Shown here in pieces: positions 1 to 8,932 of a DNA stretch of 64,000 nucleotides. Numbering within the stretch: the stretch's first letter is position 1; the number at the start of each line of letters is the position of its first letter. The notes under the pieces were generated by a model, which was not told the DNA's origin, searched no databases, and saw only the letters and a program-made list of their open reading frames with translations. The translations under genes and the position numbers were made by a program. This DNA comes from Paratinospora sagittata. Its lineage: Eukaryota; Streptophyta; Magnoliopsida; Ranunculales; Menispermaceae. The stretch is from assembly GCA_035771175.1 (NCBI GenBank), contig CM069598.1, positions 9,760,668 through 9,824,667 on the forward strand. Direction: 5' to 3'.

Positions 1-46
1 CTTTGTTTAGAGAAGATACAAACATACAATATTTATCCTCTGTAAG

Positions 47-300
47 GTATCAGGCCCAGTTCTTGAATCCACTAATCCTCACACTAATAGGATGAGACTA
101 TAATGACCACCTAGCTACACAAATCGGCCCAAGTCGAGTTTGAAAATCTGTCCCTTCCGTCCGGCTCGTACTTCACGCAGACGTAACTTTTACGAACCTT
201 ATGCAGACACTCGCTGTAACACGTGGTTTGAAAAACTGCTACCCTTCCGTAACTCAAACTTAAGAGCTGACGATTAGCTACACCAACACCTCATTGACAT
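47..300. repeat. interspersed or duplicated repeat, copy 1
   Basis: This stretch is clearly similar, at very roughly three quarters identity by eye, to 12968-13210 in the same orientation. Shared words include CAGTTCTTGAATCCACTAAT, CACACTAATAGGATG, AACTTTTACGAACCTTATGC and CGTAACAC. Each copy lies on the 3' side of a VUP1-like gene, so it may belong to that tandem duplication or be a dispersed repeat. No coding potential is seen. Confidence 0.6.
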
Positions 301-1888
301 ATGTAATACTCTTATATATATATATATATATAGAAATATTAAATTTAATAAAAATTTAATTCAGAGGTGGTACTATACACAATGTTAAATTTATATGCGT
401 GAAAGAAGGAGAGATGAAGAAATTAATCAGGAATCCAATTAGAAGAGTCAATGGAAGGAAGAAAACAAAGGTGGATTCCTGAAAACTGTCCTTAAAGCTA
501 AAACAAGCAAATGGTCTTTGTGTTGTACTCTCTTATATATAGTCTTAATGCCTTAGCACATGGAGGGGTCTTCTCCCCTTACCCATTTTATATATTTTAT
601 ATTAAAGGCCAGCAGCAAGACATATGAGTTTATTTAAATATTGATCTACTCACTTTATATTAGTATTTGCTGTTCTTTCAGTTGTGGGTACAAGGAATTT
701 GTATATTCTTTGGTTGTGATTCTTGTACCTACTTGTAGATCACGTAATAGCAAAATAATAACAAATAAACATTGTTCTAGTAATGAAATTGAATAATATA
801 ATCAATTCATTTTTTTTAAAAAGGAGAGAATGAGAATGAAATTAACATAGCTATCGTTATTTTATGTAAAATCTTGAATATTTTTCTTCAAATGGTTTGA
901 AGAGTACGCCTGAAATTCTGGCAAATCTACGTCAGTTGAATGATAGATGATCATTAATTAATATGTTGGAAATTAACCTTTATCATCATGTACTTTTGTT
1001 CCCTCGTGTGATGGTGCAGGTGAAATTTGATATATTTTGATAATTAATCATGGAAAGCCATCATTTTTTTTTTCTTTTTAAGCAATTTTTTAGCATCACA
1101 AGACTTAAGGTATAAAATTAATTAAGTGACATAATATTGTGTGTTCATCGTTCATAGGCCTTAATATTCATCTTATCATCAATTCTTGAAATTGATCATA
1201 TATTTTCTTTTCTTTTTTCTGTTTAAAACAAATATATATGTATGATCCTAACTCAACTCAATTCAACTCAACTCTTTTCTCAACTATATAAGTGAGCTAC
1301 ATAAATCTGCTTCATTCACTTCAATCTATTGAGGGTTAAGTTACCAAAAATATATGTATGATCCATAAGGAGTAAAGGTACTTATGGAAACTTATCTTAG
1401 GTTATAAATTTTAAAAAATCCTTCAACTTTATTTTGGGGGTAGGGAGAGAGTCGCCAGGATTTAATCCACCATTCTTTTCTTTTTCTTTTTCTTTTTTTT
1501 TGAGAAAGGATTTAATCCAATATGTATATGTAGCTTCACGATTGTTATTAATTTCTAGGAATTAATTTCTCTAATATATCGTTCGCGTGAAATACTTGAA
1601 TTCTCTACACGTACAATATGATGCTAACATTTATCAAGATCAAACTTGCTCAATTCATACTACTTAATTGCCTGCTGTATATCAATTAAGAAGAAGAAGA
1701 AGAAGATGGTCATTTACATATTTAGATAGAGAGAGGATCATATTAATTTCAGGATGACTTCTTATCTTCTTGCCAACTTTGAAGCCTGGCTGCTGCGCTA
1801 GCTATACAATAATATTACATTGATACGCACTCAGAAAGAAGAGAATGTATAGTTTGAAGAGACAGATGAGAGAATTTTTATTTTTTTA
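301..1888. other. intergenic, no gene seen
   Basis: AT-rich non-coding DNA with a short (AT)n tract near 313-332 and poly-T and pyrimidine-rich runs. I see no open reading frame with recognisable domains. The stretch next to 1889 is the 3' flank of the VUP1-like gene on the minus strand. Confidence 0.6.
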
Positions 1889-2730
1889 TCAGCCAATGAA
1901 ATTCGTCAGCATAGACAAAGGCACCAAGCAAAGCCCTCTCTTCTTAAGTTCTGCACAATCACTTTGTTTCCCAATAAAATCCATTTCTCTCATCTCATGA
2001 TCATCATCTGTATGCATTTCTGAAAAATTATTACTTGAGCTACATATTCTCTCCTATAAAATCCAGAAAAAAAAAATTAATGAAATTAATTAACTACACT
2101 AGTTATTAGATAATTGAAAAAAAAAAAAAAACACCAAGCCCTACATTAATTAAAAAAGAAATTAAAGAAGAAACAATTGAATTGAAATTAACTTACTTGG
2201 GGACTAATGTCACTGTTAACATCTTTCCTTCTTGGGTTGGAATCATATTTTCTCAAATCACTGATCTGTTGATAAAAATGAATTAATTCAATCTCTGTAG
2301 ATAAAACCCCAGAAAAAGGAGACCCTGCTGCAGTAAGAATTATTAATACGCATAAAAGGTTTCATATATGTGATAATCTAACCTTGGGGCTATTGACAGG
2401 AGAACTAGCAGTATCTTCCAAAGCATCGTCATGATGATCAGAAACTCCTCTGATGATTCTCTTCTTCTTGAAATTCAATTTCTTAGAGTTCTTTTGATCA
2501 GGTAGGTTATTATTATTATCCGAGAATTTCCAAGGAGCAGAAGAAGCAGCATCAGAAACCAAAGAAGGGCTCCCAAAGCAATCACTACTACTACTGCTGT
2601 ACTGAACATCTCTATTGTTTGAGAAGAAATCTTCAAAATAATCAGTCCAACCACTCTCCTCAGAAAACCCACAACTTTTTCCATTAGAAGAGATGGGTTG
2701 GTTCATAGGTGAGTTTGTTGAGTGTTCCAT
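1889..2730 (-). CDS. VUP1: VUP1-like protein (VASCULAR-RELATED UNKNOWN PROTEIN family), intact copy
   Basis: Three exons can be read on the minus strand: 2730-2383 (116 codons), 2265-2197 (23 codons) and 2053-1889 (54 codons plus stop). They give 193 aa, and every intron is phase 0 with GT-AG borders. The product is Ser/Asn-rich and hydrophilic, with no signal peptide or membrane segment. It carries the family hallmark EESGWTDYFEDFF (about residues 24-36), an SLVSDAASSAPW block, a basic stretch KKLNFKKKRIIR that could act as a nuclear signal, DDALEDTASSPVNSPK, and the conserved C-terminal motif KKRGLCLVPLSML. In Arabidopsis, VUP1 is reported to affect xylem development and growth by modulating hormone signalling; the biochemical activity is unknown. 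The start was chosen at the ATG of MEHSTN; an upstream in-frame extension only translates the (AT)n leader. About 100 nt of leader with TTC/ATC repeats lies downstream of an (AT)n tract. Family assignment rests on motif memory. Confidence 0.85.
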
Positions 2731-2829
2731 AATCCTCAAAATCAAGATGATGATGATGATGAAGAAGAAGAAGATGGAATATAAACTGAAATAGGTTTTC
2801 TTAGGCACATTGGAGAGGTGCCCACAGAA

Positions 2830-2831
<2 letters not shown>

Positions 2832-2871
<40 letters not shown>
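2832..2871. repeat. (AT)n microsatellite, about 20 units
   Basis: Perfect dinucleotide run about 100 bp upstream of the VUP1-like start codon on the minus strand. It could serve as an AT-rich core-promoter region, but no separate TATA box is obvious. Confidence 0.9.
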
Positions 2872-2873
<2 letters not shown>

Positions 2874-2999
2874 AAGAATAGAGGAAGCAATATAATTTTT
2901 TGAAATTTTTTTCTATCAAGAGGAGCAATATAATTAATTACTTAATAAAAAATAAGGAGAAAAATAAAGAGTAATACTACATGTTAGTTGAGTACCAAC

Positions 3000-3018
3000 G
3001 TCATTGTCTGACAATGAC
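3000..3018. other. perfect short palindrome
   Basis: GTCATTGTC, one spacer base, then GACAATGAC: 9 bp arms with no mismatch. It lies about 270 bp upstream of the VUP1-like start. Function unknown. Confidence 0.6.
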
Positions 3019-3229
3019 ATTCAACCTTTTTTTGAATGTTTATGTATTTGAAGATACCGCACAATACACGTGTATTACCAAAATATTCAAAAGAAATAAG
3101 TGACAACGTCGAAAAATAGCATTGACACTTAATTTATATAAAATATTTTTTAAATAAAATAAAAATAATTAAGGACATGAAATAGAGAATCTATTCTAAT
3201 GGTGTGGGGGCAATATTGTTAAAATTTAA

Positions 3230-3390
3230 GAGGAAGAGAACGTGCAAGAAGAAAAAGAAAGGTTTTGACCTTTTCTATTTTATTTTGGGCCAAAAGGGTT
3301 CATTTATTCTTTAAAACATCAACATTATTTTTTTAATGAGAACTTTTCAAACCAAAATGTCCAAATGCATTCAAGTGAGTGAGTCCGTCA
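3230..3390 (-). promoter_or_regulatory. upstream region conserved between the two VUP1-like copies (proximal)
   Basis: The words AACGTGCAAGAAGAAAAAG, TTTGACCTTTT and ATGTCCAAATGCATT recur, slightly changed, at 15390-15530 at a similar distance upstream of the second VUP1-like copy. This is expected for a tandem duplication that included the promoter. Elements within the block are not defined. Confidence 0.55.
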
Positions 3391-3829
3391 CTCAAGCTCA
3401 TGAGTCATATGACCAATATTTCACTTTGCGGACCCATTGGTTGCATACAATTGCAACAAGGGAAAGCGAAATTCCACAATTATATCACATCAATTAGATC
3501 TATAGACCCAGTGCTTCATTGCTTTGAAATTTACCCCCCCAACAAAAAAAACTTTTAACAGCAGATTATTTATTTACTTTTTGTGCATGATTCATTGAAA
3601 TTAACCATATTAATTAGCTGAGGCAATCGTTCAAAATATACCACACGACCCATCATTTGGTAGATTGACTTATTAGTCTCCAAAGTATACACTAATAGAC
3701 GGAGAGCTTGAGAGCAGTGTTATATAAATGATAATATAAAATAATAAAGATAACCAATGCAAAACGAATTAATCTTGAAAAAAAAAAGGCAAGCGATCTT
3801 CTAATATCCTTCAATTTGATTATCTTAAT

Positions 3830-4923
3830 ATAAGATATCAATTTTTGTGATTCAAAGAAATTATTGAGTAAATTTTCCCGTAATTATGAAAACCAGTCTA
3901 TGTATATTAATCAACTATTTAAATCTACTATGTTCGACTAATTAAAGGCAATCTTTATATTTCATTAGCCTTATTGGACCGAGAGGTAGTGGAAAGAAAA
4001 TTTAAAATAACATAGACGATAAAAATAATTAAAAAAAAATTAACTTTTATTAATTAAGTTAAATCCTAACTTAGTCCCTTGTTGATAAGTAAATAGACAT
4101 GTAAAGGATGAGGCAGATTCTTGTAATCGATCCCATGTACTTAAAAAAATATTAAGTTGAATTGAATTAAGAATAAACACATATTTTATTAAAAAAGTAT
4201 ATGAGCTCCTTAGATCACCTACTTATTACAAGTTTGAACCTCTTTTATTTTCTATTAGCCGTCACACCAACCTCAAATAATATATAATATTACTTAGAAA
4301 TTTGAGAGAACATAGGTCTATATATGTCCGTCAATTTTAGATAATGTTTTGCATGTTTACTAATTCAAACGGTGAAGGCTACGTGATGATCACGAGAAGA
4401 AGAAGAAGAGGAAAATGTGGCAGCAGTAATATTATTTCTTCATCACGTAGCTAAGGTAGGATGACGTGCGGGACATGTTTACACAGTAGATTTGGCCTGA
4501 GTGCTTAAAAGCTGCAAGAAGGCCTAAATATTAAGCTCCAAGATCTGATTAAATATTGGAATTTTGTGGTCTCTCTGAAAACTGAAATCACTGTCCGCAC
4601 GTACGCTACTATATCCATCCTATATATCCTATTTATAAGCTACTCGTGTGGGCTCTGAAAGAGGGAAAGGGGCACATGGACACCGGTGCTCCACCTTAAT
4701 TACTTGTGACATGACCCTCCACGTTTCATTTTAAGTTACCATAAAGTTTAAAGGGTCCACTAGGGATATTGCTATGGGGAGGGGGGGTCTTACACCCCAA
4801 CCACTTAATTTGGTGTATATATATATATATATGTATATGTATGCAAATATAAATTCATATGAACGAGAGTACATATAATTAGAAGATATATCAAAATAAA
4901 TTAGCTTATTGGTTAAATAAAAG
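3830..4923. repeat. large non-coding block, copy A of an inverted duplication
   Basis: Read forward, this block matches the reverse complement of 55494-57260 over nearly its whole length. Shared words include TTATTGAGTAAATTTTCC, GTATATGAGC(T/A)CCTTAGATCACC, AATTCAAACGGTGAAGG, AAAGTTTAAAGGGTCCACTA, CCCAACCACTTAATTTGG and AATATAAATTCATATGAAC. Copy B is longer because of about 0.8 kb of extra sequence. No ORF, terminal inverted repeat or target duplication was recognised, so the nature of the block (unclassified transposon, segmental copy or non-coding transcript locus) is open. Here it lies upstream of the VUP1-like gene. Confidence 0.8.
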
Positions 4924-6380
4924 AGGTTTCAAGGAACAATATTGGGCTATTAATAACAAGGCATGTATATCAATCACAACTTGACTTGATGGACAGGCAT
5001 CTCTTTTCGCGGATGAGGGTTTAATTCTTCTTAAATAAATTGTTAAGCTAGCCATGGGATGATATATATATATATACTCTATCAACTATTAATGATTACT
5101 TGGGCATATGAAGGAATGTAAAGACGTATCAAATGCTTATGACTTTTCAAGAACAAATGGACCTATTTCTGTTCACTACTCTACCTTCAATTATCATCAA
5201 AATTTGTTAAAATAGTATCAGGCCTTTGTAAAAGGAAAAAGACACTATTCTATTCATGATATAAATTTTTGGATATATATATTTTTATTTTTGTTTTCAA
5301 AATTTTGTTGTGTGCCTGAGATAATTAATTTTTCTGATAAAAAAATACTGGTATATGTGGAGCGTTTTTATATTGAAAGTATATTATAAATTTCTTAAAA
5401 AAAGAAGTTATATTGCCATTTAGGGTATGCAGCTATACCATATTACTATTGAGAAATAATGTCAAATAAAAGAAAAAGAAGGGAGAAGGTAATTTACGAA
5501 CATCAATATATACTATACAGTACCTTTTTTTTATATATATACAGAAACTCAAGAACAGGCATTTTATTAATAATGAACATTACATCTTACAACATATTAT
5601 GCCCAACATTATGTGGGACTTCCTCTTCCCATATTTTAACAGCTTCCAATTTACAAGTAACACTTCTATGAATGAAATTAATAGAGAAAAACAAGGAAGA
5701 ATAGTATTAATTTTTTTGGGTGTTATACTGTAATGTAAATTATAAGGCGCTATCACCTTTGGATTATTTTGGATTGTATTAAATCACGTATTGACACGTG
5801 ATTCAATAAAAATTAAAAGGTGACGAGGCCATATAGTTTGTATTGCGGGTTTTATCCAAATTAATGTAGCATTACTAAACAAGGAATACTTTGAGTTGTT
5901 TAGCACAATGTTCCTATAGCATTATTAATAATCATCCTATCTACAAGAATAAATTAATCAATGAGTTAGATGTATATGTTTAATATGAGATGAATTCGGT
6001 GGTAGTTTTACTAAGTGGTCAAGATATGTTTATGTTCTAAGCTCATTAATATGTTGGAGTAATTAACTTAGTTTTTTTTTTTTTTTTTTTCGAATTATTA
6101 GGGAACAATAGGGAATGAGATACTAAATGATCTATTAACTTAGTTTAATTAGGTGGGATATAATTAATATGGTATATTTTCCCTGTTCTAATCTATTAAG
6201 GTAAAAAAAAAAACATTTAGTTGATTCACTATTTACTATATCATTCTAGCTTTGTCTTTAATCATGAATATTATTTGATAATCTATAACTTCTATTATTT
6301 TTATTTTTCCTTATAGTTCTATCAAATTATCAATTGCCCTCTAAAGTGATCCTGTTTTTTTAAGCTTTAAATTCCAAACC
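4924..6380. other. intergenic, AT-rich, no gene seen
   Basis: Low-complexity AT-rich sequence with short (AT)n tracts near 5061 and 5270, and a poly-T run near 6070. The small open frame at 5459-5671 has no domain and is judged spurious. A short foldback element at 5754-5822 is listed separately. Confidence 0.6.
5754..5822. mobile_element. short palindromic element, foldback family copy 1
   Basis: The arms run from TCACCTTT to AAAGGTGA, with an inner pair ATTAAATCACG / CGTGATTCAAT around a short loop. The central ACACGTGATTCAA is shared with the elements at 7622-7778, 21389-21474 and 61221-61311, which suggests one MITE-like family. No target duplication was identified. Confidence 0.5.
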
Positions 6381-6760
6381 AGATTAATTAATTAGTTTCC
6401 CTTACCATCTTTTAGATTACAATTAATTAATGTATATATGATCCAACCTGATCTTAATTTGTGCTCTCCCCTAATTGCATTTGACCGTGCATTTCTCAGT
6501 TTGACTTTTTGGCTTTGATTTTTCTGGCTTGAGAACTTGTATGATAGTCAAGGACTCATGACATATGAATACATGTCATGTACTCCACTTGGCTAAACTT
6601 ATATATTAATTACATTGAAATAACAATAAATAAATAAATAAATAAATGTAAACCTAAGAATGATCAGTGCTTTTAATGGTTCCCATATTGTCAATGTGAC
6701 TTTGAGTGATTAATTACCATGACGAGGAAATAAGTGTTTTTGTTGCAATGCTGTCTGTGG
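6380..6760 (-). promoter_or_regulatory. distal conserved block upstream of VUP1-like copy 1
   Basis: The stretch AATTGCATTTGACC...TTTGACTTTTTGGCTTTGA...GAGAACTTGTATG is recognisably repeated upstream of VUP1-like copy 2 at 17150-17380. The tandem duplication therefore extended several kilobases upstream of the coding region, and this segment stayed alignable. Regulatory function is an inference. Confidence 0.45.
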
Positions 6761-6812
6761 GGTCCAACTATATATCTTTTCTCTTGATAATTTCTTAAGA
6801 GATCTTTGCTTC

Positions 6813-7060
6813 CCTCTATTATTTTATTTTTTATTTTGGTTATTGGTTTTTCAGCATCCGGGACTCATGCTCTTTAGTCGAGACTAATCATTCCAGATTC
6901 GGGCATGACAGAGGCTTTTTGGGCTGACCCTCAAATGGGACATGTCGAAATTTGAACTCGAGGGCAGATAAATGGGACATATCAAAATTTGAACTCGAGA
7001 TCTGAACCTCAATCTCACTTATGCTCAGTTCTTCAACAAACTAAGCTATCACCTATTGAT
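6813..7060 (-). mobile_element. tRNA-derived SINE, family 1, minus-strand copy
   Basis: On the minus strand it starts with GGTGATAGCTTAGTTTGTTG (pol III A-box-like), has a B-box-like GAGTTCAAATTT and ends in an A-rich tail. It matches the SINE at 29957-30176 in the opposite orientation. It is flanked by imperfect direct repeats AGAGATCTTTGCTTC (6798-6812) and AGAGATCATTGCGTC (7061-7075), 13 of 15 identical, as expected of LINE-mobilised insertion. It carries an internal duplication of about 36 bp (GGGACATGTCGAAATTTGAA / GGGACATATCAAAATTTGAA). Confidence 0.85.
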
Positions 7061-7194
7061 AGAGATCATTGCGTCTAATTAGGTCAAATATTCCCTCTAA
7101 AATCTCTGTTTTAACGATGCATTAATCCATATAAAACTTTCAAAAGAGCAAAGTAATCAGATACAAGATGTGTTTTAATTAACGGTTGAGTTAT

Positions 7195-7241
7195 TAAACC
7201 AGGCCTTGCCTCGACTACCCCGGGCCCCCAAATTTTAAGGG

Positions 7242-7292
<51 letters not shown>

Positions 7293-8785
7293 TAATTGAT
7301 GGACCATTTGATTGTAATAGGCTCTTTAGTGGTTGTAAATAATGATGACCTTATTTCTTTTCAAAATGTGAAGAATTTGAACTTATTTTTAACTCTTTTT
7401 TTAATTTTTTTAATTAAATTATTGAGGGCCTCAAATTTTGCACCATAATACTTATATAGTATTTCTTTTTATTTTAAAAAAAAATTGCTATACTTTTTTT
7501 TAGCTCTATTTTAATAAGATTTTTTTTTGTTCAAGCTTATTTTAAATATATTGTTTAGTGACTAGTCAAACATCTTATTTTAGTTTTATTTTAAGAAAAA
7601 TGATTAAGTGACATGCTTTTCTGACACACATTTTTGATATTGGAAGTGAGAGTGGTTGGATTGCCTCGAATCACGCAATAACACCTCGTATAATGTAATC
7701 AACACGTGATACGAGGTGTTGTAGCATGTTTCGAGGCAATTCAACCACTTCCACTTGCAATGTGAAAAATATGTGTCAAAAAAACACGTCCTTATAGCAT
7801 TACCCTTATTTTAAAGATAAAATATTTTCAATTTAAAATCTCAATTTCATACTATAAAAATAAGTAAACTTAAAAATAATATTTATATATAACAATTATA
7901 TTGAATATTGACTGTGCTTTACAATAATAAAATAAAATAATTTATTATATCATAAATTTATTTAAATTTTAATTCATTATTTATTATTTTAAATTATAAT
8001 TTTTATTTAATATAAGAAATTTGACAATGACAATCTTGTGACTGGTGATGAAATCCGGTGACGGCGATCCCACAAATCTTATCACAATTCAAAACCCTAA
8101 AGTGTCGAGAGAACTGACATTTCAAATAAAAAATCCGGTGACGGCAATTCCGTGACCGACGACTCCCCTTCTTCTTCTGTCTTGTCTAGCCTACAACTTA
8201 TTATTATTATTATTATTCTTCCAGTTCTTGTTTCGCCCTTTTCGCCAACCACTTAATTTTATTTATTTATTTATTTTTAACTACTTCTATACTATAATTC
8301 AATCACTTTTTTTATCCTATCCGCCCGCCACAATTTTTGTCCACCAACCCCCTTGTTTTTTTTATAATTAAAAACTACTTTTACAATTCAATCATATTTT
8401 TTTGTTTCCTAATTTATATAATTTTGTATTTCGGTCAAATATAACAAGTTTATCAACAAACACATTGTTGAAGTTATCAAAATAGTATTGGTTTTGTATT
8501 TGGTATTTGTGTGGAATTTGAAATAATTTTTTATTTGTATTGATTTTGAAGTTTTATTGTATTGATTTGTAACTTTTATTGTATTAATTTTTGTGATTTT
8601 ATTGTATCAATTTTGTGATTTTTTCTTGATTTTGTAGTTTTTTATTGTATTGATTTTGTGACTTTGAATGTATTTGAAATATTTATAAAAAAAATAAAAG
8701 GATCACATTTTAAATTAAAAAAAGGCCCTATTTATTGTACCTTGGCCGGGGCTCTTAAATAGTTAGGACCGGCCCTCTGTTCAAC
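7195..8785. mobile_element. deleted hAT-type element relic
   Basis: The ends carry GGCC-rich sequence (AGGCCTTGCCTCGACTACCC at the left; TTGGCCGGGGCTCTTAAAT and AGGACCGGCCCTC at the right), resembling the terminus of the hAT element ending at 44957. The internal stretch 8430-8660 is homologous to 41520-41690, just before the transposase of that element, including TTGAAGTTATT and GGAAT(T/A)TGAAATAATTTTTTAT. The transposase itself is missing, so this looks like a non-autonomous derivative. An (AT)n run lies at about 7246-7287, and a foldback element is nested at 7622-7778. No clean TSD was seen. Confidence 0.55.
7622..7778. mobile_element. foldback element with ~69 bp arms, foldback family copy 2
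   Basis: Left arm 7622-7690 and right arm 7710-7778 are nearly complementary: TGACACACATTTTTG...GATTGCCTCGAATCACG...ACACCTCGTA against TACGAGGTGTT...GAGGCAATTCAACC...ATATGTGTCA, with a loop of about 19 nt. A transcript across it would form one long hairpin. The core GCCTCGAATCAC / CACGTGAT links it to three other copies in the window. Confidence 0.75.
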
Positions 8786-8932
8786 TAATATTCGATGTGT
8801 TTGGTCTTGATTATATATATAAGAAAAAAAGGTAATGTTATATTGCTCAAAAACACTATAATAATTGCTATAAATCACTGTCACATCAACTTTTAACTTT
8901 AATACATCAAAATAATTTATTTTTCAATGAAA

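Noticed and set aside
2731..2928. N-terminal extension of the VUP1-like protein
   Set aside because: It translates the (AT)n microsatellite and leader repeats (Ile-Tyr runs). The family start fits the ATG at 2730.
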